Source of the DNA: Candidatus Brocadia carolinensis
GTDB taxonomy: Bacteria > Planctomycetota > Brocadiia > Brocadiales > Brocadiaceae
Assembly: GCA_002009475.1 (NCBI GenBank)
Contig: AYTS01000013.1
Location: 1-57,887 of the forward strand
Length of the DNA stretch: 57,887 bases
Direction of reading: 5' to 3'
Shown piece by piece: positions 50,572 to 57,887 of the stretch. Position numbers and translations under genes: made by a program. The notes beneath the pieces were generated by a model. The model was given only the letters and a program-made list of their open reading frames with translations, was not told where the DNA came from and did not search any database. How positions within the stretch are numbered: the stretch's first letter is position 1; the number at the start of each line of letters is the position of its first letter.

Positions 50572-52291
50572 CTAGTTATCCATGCCGGTAATCCTGAAGA
50601 CTTCTTCTAAAGTTGTTTTACCATCTTTTGCCTTTCTTAGCCCATCCTCTTTCAGAGTTGTCATGCCCAGCGTTCTGGCGACTTTTCTGATCTCATTTGT
50701 TGCCGTGACATGATATGCCAAGTCGCGCAGGGTCTCGTTCATGTCCAATAGTTCATAAATACCAATCCTGCCATGGTATCCAAGGTTATTGCAGTGTTTG
50801 CAGCCTCTTCCTTTGTAAACCGTGGCATCTTTTAACTCTTCTGCCTTAAATCCCATTTCTGCTAATTGGTCATGGGTGTAGATCGCCTGCTCTTTACAAT
50901 GAGAACAAATCTGCCTAACTAAGCGTTGGGCCATAATGCCCTGCAAAGAAGAAGCAACGAGAAAGGGTTTTATGCCCATATCAATCAGCCTTGTAATAGC
51001 AGATGGAGCGTCATTGGTATGGAGGGTGCTAAGGACGAGATGCCCTGTTAACGCGGCGGCAATGGCTGTGTCCGCGGTCTCCGTATCACGAATTTCTCCA
51101 ACAAGGATAATATTCGGGTCTTGCCTGAGCATAGTTCTCAAGATCATAGGAAAATTAAAACCTATCTTCTCGTTTACCTCACCTTGATTGACACCAGGGA
51201 GAGTATACTCTACCGGGTCTTCTGCAGTAATAATTTTGGTATCAGTTTTATTCAGTTCATTAATGACGGCGTACAGGGTTGTCGTTTTGCCGCTTCCTGT
51301 GGGACCAGTAATCAAGAATATGCCGTTCGGTTTTTTTATAATGGAATGGAAGCGCTGGTTGTCATTTTCATAAAATCCCAGTTTTTTTAAGTCCAGCAAA
51401 ATGGCTGATTTTTCGAGAAGTCGCATTACGATGCTTTCTCCGTAAATGGAAGGCAAGCACGATACCCTAATGTCTAACTCTTTTCCTGCGTGTTCCAGAC
51501 TAATCCTACCATCTTGAGGTCTCCGTTTTTCAGAAATATCAATGCTAGCGAGGATCTTGATTCGCGAAATGATAGAGTCCTGGAGATGTTTGGGAAGTAC
51601 ATCCACCTCCTGGCAAACTCCATCGATACGGTATCGTATTCGTAGCCTGTTGGAAAGGGGTTCTACATGAATATCGCTGGCACGAGATGAAGCGGCTTTG
51701 TTAATAATCAAGGCAACAAGTTGAATAATAGGTCCTTCGTCATCTGGGTCATTCGTTTCTTTCTGAGGTTCCTTCATCTTTTTACCTTCCGCATTGTGTA
51801 AGGGTGTTTCACGGAAGGTGAGTTCTTTCATTAAGGTATCAATATCTTTCGAAGGTTCCTGATCGTAATATTTACGAATAGCATTTTTCAGATTCTCTGG
51901 TGTAGTAAGGACACATTTGATATCCGTGTTTAACCTAAAACGCAGGTTGTCTATAAATCCTAGGTCTGGCAGATTACTCATTGCAATGGTTATGTTGCCA
52001 TTGTCTTTTGATATTGGTATGACACTATATTTTTTTATGAGTGATGAAGGTAATAGATTTAACATTTCGGGAGAAATAGTAATATTTTCCAAGTCAATTA
52101 ACGGTAAATCATATTGTGCAGACAGACACCGGATGATTTCCTGATGTGTTGAATATCCGAGGTTAACAAGGACGTCTTCCATCGGGATGTTTTCTTTTTT
52201 TTTTGATTTCTCTGGCTTTATCCCGTTGTTCTTTATTTATGGTACCAGCATACAATAAGGCGTCCTCTAGCTGATATAAGGGTGTGTTCAT
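50572..52291 (-). CDS. GspE/PilB assembly ATPase 2, one frameshift near the N-terminus
   Basis: 572 residues after repair. The continuous frame starts only at 52182, inside the N-terminal domain. An ATG at 52289-52291 opens MNTPLYQLEDALLYAGTINK, which joins it if one base is removed from the T10 run at 52195-52204, giving IKKKENIPMEDVLVNLGYS. Walker A GPTGSGKTTTLY, Walker B ILVGEIRDTETA and zinc-site CSHC...CKHC are intact. It begins a leftward operon of two ATPases, GspF and five pilin-type proteins. No PilT, PilQ/GspD, PilMNOP or prepilin peptidase is in the window. Confidence 0.93.
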
Positions 52292-52636
52292 GTTGAATTT
52301 GCTTGAAATATCCTAAAGGTACATATAAAATTCATGACGATGTAAACACAAATTAAAAACGGTATAAGGGTAAAAAATAAAAGCAAAGAGGATCTTTCTT
52401 CCACTTTGAAAAAGATTCACACCAGAAAGACACTTTTCTGAAATAGATATTATAATAGATCGCTATTCAGGAGTTTTATAGCTTTTTCGAGCGCCCACCT
52501 AAAAGTGAGGACAGTAATATTTCCTGCAGATGTATAAACTATTTCTTTTGTAATATCGGTAAAACGGCAAAATCATTTACCCAAACAGGTTACAAGGCAT
52601 TGTCTAATGACTTAAATTATTTACGAATCTAAATCT
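52292..52636. promoter_or_regulatory. Divergent intergenic region between the pilin operon and cobT
   Basis: It must hold promoters for both the leftward pilin operon and the rightward cobT, but no strong promoter match was found by eye. I looked for a cobalamin riboswitch before cobT and did not find its conserved box. The region is AT-rich and free of the dispersed repeats seen elsewhere. Confidence 0.4.
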
Positions 52637-53698
52637 ATGAAACTACTAAAAGATACGATAGATCATATTGAAGAGCTATCAAGGGATGCTATAGATGATA
52701 TTCATGCGAAGTTTAACGCCTTTGCAATACCACGAGGTAGTCTGGGACGGTTTGAAGAGTTGGCGGCGGTTTATGCCTCTATAAAAGGTACTGCCGGCTG
52801 CGCAATCAGGCATAAAAAGATCGTTACCATGGCGGGTGACCACGGTGTTGTGGAGGAAGGTGTCAGTGCCTTTCCGCAGCAAGTTACCAGACAAATGGTG
52901 CGAAATTTTATAGAAGGGGGGGCCGCTATCAACGTGCTTGCACGTCATATTGGTGCAAAGGTGATTGTTGTTGATTGCGGAGTTGCTTCACTTTTGGAAC
53001 CACAACCTGGTCTGAAGATAAAGAAGGTAGGTCTTGGCACAAAAAATATGGCCTTGGGGCCGGCGATGTCCAGGGAAGAGGCCATCCGGTCCATCGAAAC
53101 CGGCATTGAACTCATTGAGGAAGAACTTGAAGAAGGAATCGATATTGTTGGCACGGGAGATATGGGGATTGCCAATACGACCGCGAGCAGTGCACTACTA
53201 TCTGTCTTGGGGAGAATGGATGTTGTTTCGGTAACAGGCCGTGGAGCTGGGTTAGATGAAGAGTCGGTTCAGAGAAAGATAGCAGTAATAAAAAAGGCCA
53301 TCGATATAAATAAACCCGACCCCAATGACCCAATTGATGTATTGTCAAAAGTTGGTGGGTATGAGATTGGCGGCATTGCCGGTTTATGTCTGGGTGCTGC
53401 ACGCTATCGTATACCGGTAATTCTTGACGGGTTTATTTCAACGGCTGGAGCCTTAATAGCTCATGCAATAGAACCTAAAGTAAACACATACCTGATAGCA
53501 TCTCATGTTTCCGCTGAAAAAGGGCATAGAATGATGCTAAAGCTATTAAACAAAATCCCCTTACTTGATCTGAATATGCGATTGGGGGAAGGTACTGGGG
53601 CGGCTTTGGGTATAAACCTGGTAGAAGCGGGAGTAAAATTGCTGTATGAAATGGCTACATTTCAGGAAGCGGGGGTGTCAGAACCTCATCGAGAGTAA
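52637..53698 (+). CDS. cobT: Nicotinate-nucleotide--dimethylbenzimidazole phosphoribosyltransferase
   Basis: 353 residues, full length. It activates the lower ligand base in cobalamin assembly. Signatures: RGSLGRFEELA, MAGDHGVVEEGVSAFPQQVT, EGGAAINVLAR, GTGDMGIANTTASSA and LDLNMRLGEGTGAALG, which includes the catalytic Glu in GEGTGA. The ATG at 52637 lies within AT-rich sequence without a clear ribosome site. No other cobalamin genes are in the window. Confidence 0.96.
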   Translation: MKLLKDTIDHIEELSRDAIDDIHAKFNAFAIPRGSLGRFEELAAVYASIKGTAGCAIRHKKIVTMAGDHGVVEEGVSAFPQQVTRQMVRNFIEGGAAINVLARHIGAKVIVVDCGVASLLEPQPGLKIKKVGLGTKNMALGPAMSREEAIRSIETGIELIEEELEEGIDIVGTGDMGIANTTASSALLSVLGRMDVVSVTGRGAGLDEESVQRKIAVIKKAIDINKPDPNDPIDVLSKVGGYEIGGIAGLCLGAARYRIPVILDGFISTAGALIAHAIEPKVNTYLIASHVSAEKGHRMMLKLLNKIPLLDLNMRLGEGTGAALGINLVEAGVKLLYEMATFQEAGVSEPHRE

Positions 53699-53710
53699 GA
53701 CAGTCGACCT

Positions 53711-55123
53711 TCAGTTTTTCTTTTCGTTCAATCCGGCCTTTAGTAATTGTACCATGTGGGCAATGCTGTCTTTGACTTCACCAAATATCATGAGTGTTTT
53801 CTGGTTATAGAACAGTTCATTGTCTATCCCTGAAAAGCCAGGGTTCAAACTTCGTTTGCAGATAATTACCGTCTTTGCCTTATCTGCGTTGAGAATTGGG
53901 GCATTGGAGAGGAGGCAAGTGTTCATAGCCTTTGCGGCGTGATTAATGACGTCATTAGCCCCAACAACCAGGACAACATCGGTATTCTGGAAATCGTCGT
54001 TAATTCTTTCCGGGGCAAAAAGCAGATGCTGAGAAATTTTTGCCTCTGTCAGCATGATGTTTAGTTGATCAGGTGTACGCCCTGCAACAGGATGTACTGC
54101 ATATTTAACGGTGGCGCCACGATCTATCAAGACTTTTTCCAGACTATGCAGAATATCTTGTGCCTGAGCGGCGACAAAACCGTAACCGGGAACAATAATA
54201 ACTGATTGCGCATTCTCGAGCGGCACAATCGAATCTTTCGGTGAATGTGCTATAATTTTACGTATCTCTTTTTTCCCATCATTTTCCAAAACATTTATCT
54301 TAACAAATCTGGGTATATCGCTCGAAGAGAAATGGCTTATCTCTTTGCATTTCATAATTGCCATGGCGATACCCGAAGCGCCGACAATTACACCACCCGT
54401 GATGACGATGTTGTTGGAAATAATAAAGCCGCTTGCTGTAGCAGCTAAGCCGGTGTAAGAGATCAGCAAAGATATGACCACCGGCATGTTTGCTCCGCCA
54501 ATCGGAACGACAATCAATATTCCCAGTGCAGATGAGATAACAAAAAAGGCAAGAAGATATGCTCCACAGGTCTGATTAAATGAGATGATAATACAAAATA
54601 TGAGACACAAGATAAACAGGAGCAGATGAAACGAATATTTTATCTCACAAACCAAAGGAGCCGATTTAATAAAATCCTGGAATTTAGCATACGCGACAAG
54701 ACCGCTCGTGAGTGTTACAAGACCAATAAGCAAACCAACTACAACGGAAATGATAATATTCAGTTGCGGCTCGCTTACTATAAGATAGTGTTCTGTCAGA
54801 GCAACAAATACCGACACTACCCCGCCTAGTCCATTATAAAAAGCTACGATCTTGGGTACGGCAGTCAGTTTTGCCTTCTTAGCAAGAACGACACTTATGG
54901 TGCTTCCGATAAAACTGCTTGCAATAATAAAACTAAAGTCATGAATCTTCTTGTGAAAAAGAGTGCACACAATGGCAATCAGCATCGCAGTCATGGCAAG
55001 CATGTTACCACGATACGCAGTTTTTGATGAACTGATTCCCTTGACACCAAAAATAAACAATATTGAGGAAAGAATATAGGCAATGGTAATCATAGTTTTA
55101 GAATGGGGTAATTGCTTCACCAT
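53711..55123 (-). CDS. pntB: NAD(P) transhydrogenase subunit beta, without pntA nearby
   Basis: 470 residues: about eight or nine membrane segments in the first 260 residues, then an NADP-binding domain (VIIVPGYGFVAAQAQ, YAVHPVAGRTPDQLNIMLTE, VLVVGANDVINHAA, VIICKRSLNPGFSGIDNELF). The enzyme uses the proton gradient to reduce NADP with NADH. Normally pntA lies directly upstream, but here the upstream neighbour is a divergent cyclophilin gene. The alpha subunit must be encoded elsewhere. ATG 55093 (MITIAYILSSILFIFG) is a good alternative start that better matches family N-termini. Confidence 0.93.
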   Translation of the reverse strand: MVKQLPHSKTMITIAYILSSILFIFGVKGISSSKTAYRGNMLAMTAMLIAIVCTLFHKKIHDFSFIIASSFIGSTISVVLAKKAKLTAVPKIVAFYNGLGGVVSVFVALTEHYLIVSEPQLNIIISVVVGLLIGLVTLTSGLVAYAKFQDFIKSAPLVCEIKYSFHLLLFILCLIFCIIISFNQTCGAYLLAFFVISSALGILIVVPIGGANMPVVISLLISYTGLAATASGFIISNNIVITGGVIVGASGIAMAIMKCKEISHFSSSDIPRFVKINVLENDGKKEIRKIIAHSPKDSIVPLENAQSVIIVPGYGFVAAQAQDILHSLEKVLIDRGATVKYAVHPVAGRTPDQLNIMLTEAKISQHLLFAPERINDDFQNTDVVLVVGANDVINHAAKAMNTCLLSNAPILNADKAKTVIICKRSLNPGFSGIDNELFYNQKTLMIFGEVKDSIAHMVQLLKAGLNEKKN

Positions 55124-55297
55124 AATAATAGCAAAATTATTAGCACTATTTCAACGATTGACCTGATATCACAAAATAGGATGTTGCGATGTCACTCAAA
55201 ATGATTATTGAAGTTGCGCTAAAGACGATAAAGTGATAATATAAATCACATGATAAGAATTCCGAATTACCTGTATTTTTCCTGAAAGGAGCTCCCA

Positions 55298-55783
55298 ATG
55301 GCTGGGAAACAGTGGAGTAGTCCGCCTGCGATGCAGATTGATCCAAAGAAAACCTATCACGCAACAATGGAGACCAACCGGGGTACGATCTCGATAGAAC
55401 TCTTTCCTAAAAACGCCCCGAAAACCGTCAACAATTTTGTATTTCTCGCCAAAGAAGGCTTCTACGATGGGGTATCATTCCACAGGGTGATCAGCGATTT
55501 TATGATCCAGGGTGGAGACCCTACTGGCACTGGCAGGGGTGGACCTGGTTATAAATTTGAGGATGAAACAAAAGGGAACCCCCTGACACATGACACCGGA
55601 GTAATTTCTATGGCTAATGCGGGACCGAATACAAACGGCAGCCAATTTTTTATTACGCATTCACCTCAACCTCATCTCAATGGAAAACACACGGTTTTTG
55701 GTAAAGTAGTCACCGGTCAGGATATTGTTAATGCAATTCGTCAAGGCGATACTATAGCAAAGGTAACGATTTGTGAAAGCTAA
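55298..55783 (+). CDS. Cyclophilin-type peptidyl-prolyl cis-trans isomerase
   Basis: 161 residues, complete, no signal peptide. Active-site words are [34 protein letters not shown] and [15 protein letters not shown]. It assists protein folding in the cytoplasm. AAAGGAG lies about eight bases before the ATG. The gene is divergent from pntB and 79 bases upstream of arfB. Confidence 0.96.
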   Translation: MAGKQWSSPPAMQIDPKKTYHATMETNRGTISIELFPKNAPKTVNNFVFLAKEGFYDGVSFHRVISDFMIQGGDPTGTGRGGPGYKFEDETKGNPLTHDTGVISMANAGPNTNGSQFFITHSPQPHLNGKHTVFGKVVTGQDIVNAIRQGDTIAKVTICES

Positions 55784-55862
55784 AGGCCTTCGTAATAAGC
55801 AAGAATAATTCCAGGATTTATTTGATACAGCGAGTTTATTGCCGTCGGGATACGTAAGAAAC

Positions 55863-56288
55863 GTGATTCAGATTACCCGCACAATTTCAATAGATGAAAG
55901 CGAAATTCGATGCGATTTTATCCGTGCTTCCGGACCAGGTGGACAGAATGTCAACAAGGTTGCGTCGGCTGTGCAGCTTCGCTTTGATGTGCGAAACTCC
56001 CCTTCACTTCCTGGAGACGTTCGCGAACGCCTCATTCGCATTGCCGGCAAACGTATTATCGGAAGTGGTATACTTATTGTCATTGCGCGTCGTTTCCGAA
56101 CCCAGGAAAGAAACCGCCAGGATGCAATCAACCGGTTAATTGAATTGATTCGTAAGGCTGCAGAAAAGCCAAAACCAAGACGACAAACGATGCCCACCGT
56201 AGCATCAAAGAAACGCCGTTTGGATTTCAAACATCATCGGGGTGGAACAAAACGGTTGAGGCAGTCATCTCCTCATGCAGACGACTAG
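55863..56288 (+). CDS. arfB: ArfB-type peptidyl-tRNA hydrolase (ribosome rescue)
   Basis: 141 residues. The GGQ motif is at residues 26-28 in SGPGGQNVNKVASAVQLRFD, as in class I release factors, but there is no codon-recognition domain. The Lys/Arg-rich tail (RQTMPTVASKKRRLDFKHHR then GGTKRLRQSS) is the part that enters the empty mRNA channel of stalled ribosomes in ArfB. I choose GTG 55863 (MIQITRTISIDESE) from the family N-terminus; the frame opens at TTG 55839. It probably acts alone. Confidence 0.92.
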   Translation: MIQITRTISIDESEIRCDFIRASGPGGQNVNKVASAVQLRFDVRNSPSLPGDVRERLIRIAGKRIIGSGILIVIARRFRTQERNRQDAINRLIELIRKAAEKPKPRRQTMPTVASKKRRLDFKHHRGGTKRLRQSSPHADD

Positions 56289-56445
56289 CATTTTCCTGCA
56301 AATACCGAATTTTTTCTGTATACTGCTTTTTTCGCGCGAGTTATATTATGAAACAGTGGCAAATAATGGGTTTTTAGGTATTGCGTTACTCTTCTCCAAA
56401 TTAAGTTTTTAAAGAAGCGCCCTGATTTGGTATAAGAGCGTTGGT

Positions 56446-56694
56446 ATGGAAAGCTCGTTTGTGGGAACCAGTGCCAACGCGGTAAAGATTCAAATTTGGA
56501 CAGCACTCATCGCCCTGTTGATCCTGAAGTACCTCCATCTGAGCTCAACGTTCGCATAGTCTCTTTCCAATTTCGTGACACTCTTGAGTATGAACCTCTT
56601 TACGCACCGGGATATTTGGGCATGGCTCGATAAGACGTCTAAAATACCACCTGTCCCTTACGAACCGAGACAATTGAGTTTTGCTTTCTCTTAA
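56446..56694 (+). pseudogene. IS4-type transposase relic (C-terminal part)
   Basis: 82 codons match the C-terminus of IS4-family (DUF4372-type) transposases: FVGTSANAVKIQIWTALIAL, LLILKYLHL, a TAG in place of the usual Trp in FAWSLSNFVTLL, then MNLFTHRDIWAWL and a terminal QLSFAF. The catalytic core is absent upstream, so it cannot move. It marks an old insertion in the 1.3-kb gene-poor stretch after arfB. Confidence 0.82.
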
Positions 56695-57204
56695 TTCGGA
56701 CAGCATGTATGGTAACCTGGTTTAAAAACAACAAAAACTTGTCTAAAATGCCAATAAATTCAAGGAGTATCATTGGGCTTCTCAGCTAATTTGGACAGCA
56801 ATGATAAAGGATATACAATAATAGGCAAAATCAAAATAGATTCAAATATAAAGATAATAAATCCTGTAAGTATAACTCTTAAGACAAAAGGGGATGCCGA
56901 TTTTATTGATAATTTGTAACTATTCAGTAAAACCGACGAAGAATGTTTTTTCAGAATGGTTAAGAGCCAACGGAGAAAGCAGGCATACGGAAAATCCCGA
57001 AGGGATGATATGATTATAGAAAAAAAACACACCACAATGTTTAACCCCATGGGGGTGAAATATTGCGAAAATAATGATACTATGTCACCCTACGGGGTTA
57101 ACAATAATTGCATAACGATATGCTACAATAATGACATCCCTCGGGATTCTATAAGCAATCTTTTGTTTATTCGTAGTGGCGTAGGCAAAAATATGCTGAA
57201 TAGT
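56695..57204. other. AT-rich gene-poor stretch with one hairpin repeat
   Basis: No credible gene. A 96-codon open frame on the minus strand (56760-57050) has no ribosome site and no recognisable motif. An imperfect palindrome, AACCCCATGGGGGTGAAAT (57041-57059) against GTCACCCTACGGGGTT (57087-57102), looks like a degenerate dispersed repeat. Confidence 0.55.
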
Positions 57205-57480
57205 TACCTTTTTTGTAAGTTTATGACAGCCTTATTTACCCCTTATCAGGAGGTACCGTTTGTTTATGAGAGAAAGATTGCTTCGGAAAAGACCCTCGCA
57301 ATGACAGCATGCAGCATGTGATCGAAGGCATGCCGCAACTGGACTTGGCGATGCATCTTGTCCGCTCGCAATGACAACGTGCAATATGTAATCAAAAGGC
57401 ATAAGCCAGTGTCATTGCGAGGGTCTTTTCCGAAGCAATCTCCCGCTTTCACAACGGAGAATTGGATGTGGCTTTGCTGT
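57205..57480 (+). repeat. Long composite dispersed repeat, copy 3 (forward)
   Basis: It matches copies at 42443-42710 and 25360-25660 (reverse): TTTTGTAAGT, TTTACCCCTTATCAGGAGG, GAGAGAAAGATTGCTTCG, TGTCATTGCGAGGGTCTTTT, GAAGCAATCTCCCGCTTTCA and ACAACGGAGAATTGG. Compared with the others it carries an extra TCGCAATGACA unit near 57296-57380. Confidence 0.9.
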
Positions 57481-57519
57481 GCTATGAAATTCTTTGAACT
57501 ACAACTTATTGGTTTAAAT

Positions 57520-57590
57520 TAGCCGAAATACGGCTATTTGCAAGGCTCCCCAAACCTTGCAAGACATTTCTGTGGGGAAAAAGGAGGGGT
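57520..57590 (+). promoter_or_regulatory. Structured leader with two hairpins and a possible pseudoknot before the secreted protein gene
   Basis: Hairpin 1: TAGCCG (57520-57525) with CGGCTA (57531-57536). Hairpin 2: TTGCAAGG (57538-57545) with CCTTGCAA (57555-57562), a perfect 8-bp stem whose loop contains TCCCCA (57547-57552). That loop is complementary to TGGGGA at 57573-57578, so an H-type pseudoknot can form just before the ribosome site AAGGAGGGG (57581-57589). It may be a riboswitch or translational control element; I could not match it to a class that I know. Confidence 0.55.
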
Positions 57591-57595
57591 GTGAA

Positions 57596-57887
57596 ATGGA
57601 AAGATGGAATTGGGTTTTTGTGGCGCCGGTGGTAATGTTCGTAGCGATATTTTTCGGCAATGCCTTTGCACAGGAGGGTACCGGGAAACCATCAAAGGGA
57701 GAGGTGATGCAAAAGGCACAAAAACTCCGGATGCCCTTCATTGCCAATGAGGGACAAGCGGATAAACGGGTGGCGTTTTATGCCCAGACCTTTGGGGGCA
57801 CGGTGTTTGTGACAAAAGACGGGGAGATTGTGTATGCCCTTCCGGGAAGAGGCAAGGATGCAGGAAATAAGAGTGAAGGGCCGCGAA
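57596..57887 (+). CDS. Start of a large secreted protein (DUF7948/SBBP-repeat type), cut by the window edge
   Basis: The ATG at 57596 follows a very strong ribosome site (AAGGAGGGG). Ninety-seven codons are visible: a signal peptide (about residues 1-26, ending FGNAFAQ) and then LRMPFIANEGQADKRVAFYA and TFGGTVFVTKDGEIVYALPG. These match the N-terminal domain (F-I-x-N-x-G-Q, then V-x-F-Y-A) of long extracellular proteins that carry SBBP beta-propeller-like repeats, common in anammox bacteria. The rest lies outside the window. The gene sits behind a structured leader and a dispersed repeat. Confidence 0.82.
   Translation, partial: MERWNWVFVAPVVMFVAIFFGNAFAQEGTGKPSKGEVMQKAQKLRMPFIANEGQADKRVAFYAQTFGGTVFVTKDGEIVYALPGRGKDAGNKSEGPR

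Noticed and set aside
52292..52636. Possible cobalamin riboswitch before cobT
   Set aside because: The conserved box and its partner loop were not found on either strand.
56760..57050. 96-codon hydrophobic ORF on the minus strand
   Set aside because: AT-rich sequence gives hydrophobic translation by chance; there is no ribosome site and no motif.

Overview
The window most likely comes from an anammox planctomycete (order Brocadiales; Brocadia or Kuenenia relative). The evidence is an octaheme hydroxylamine-oxidoreductase/hydrazine-dehydrogenase-like cytochrome at the left edge, an 11-heme membrane cytochrome joining a NapC/NrfH-type module to an HAO-like heme module, a secreted protein of the long-repeat (SBBP-like) type at the right edge, and many dispersed palindromic repeats. 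Genus-level assignment is inference.

Layout. 1-8 kb, energy metabolism: HAO/HDH-like gene (cut by the window edge), a terminator, two TPR proteins, a leftward three-gene group (secreted hypothetical, secreted zinc ribbon, TPR plus formylglycine-generating-enzyme-like protein), then the 11-heme cytochrome and its terminator. 8-13 kb, housekeeping: aconitase, a secreted LamG-like protein, accA, pssA. 13-16 kb, an extracytoplasmic flavin module: lipoprotein, FMN-binding domain fused to ApbE, small membrane protein. 16-29 kb, mixed core genes: tyrA, purL with fused PurS-like domains, a ParA ATPase with partner, gpmA, a hypF relic, a DUF2141 protein, ridA, a dynamin-like GTPase, ispF. 29-42 kb, metal efflux: a Cys/His-rich secreted protein, CzcC-, CzcB- and CzcA-like proteins, a YnfA-like protein, and a second CzcB/CzcA pair with a four-helix-bundle gene inserted between them. 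42-52 kb, leftward: a Nudix hydrolase downstream of a type IV pilus/type II secretion-like operon with two GspE/PilB ATPases, one PilC/GspF, one FimT, one PilV, one PilW and two PilX-like proteins. 52-58 kb: cobT, an orphan pntB, a cyclophilin, arfB, an IS4-type transposase relic, repeats, and the start of the large secreted protein behind a structured leader.

Two features stand out. First, at least twelve reading frames are broken at A/T runs of 7-10, and every break is repaired by removing exactly one base from the run. Restored lengths are all whole codon numbers and restored proteins match their families. This is most likely systematic assembly error, but poly-A slippage is an alternative. 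I annotate these genes as single CDSs and give the run position. Second, intergenic spaces hold a mosaic of shared repeat modules, some ending within a few bases of start or stop codons.

I saw no tRNA, rRNA or CRISPR array.
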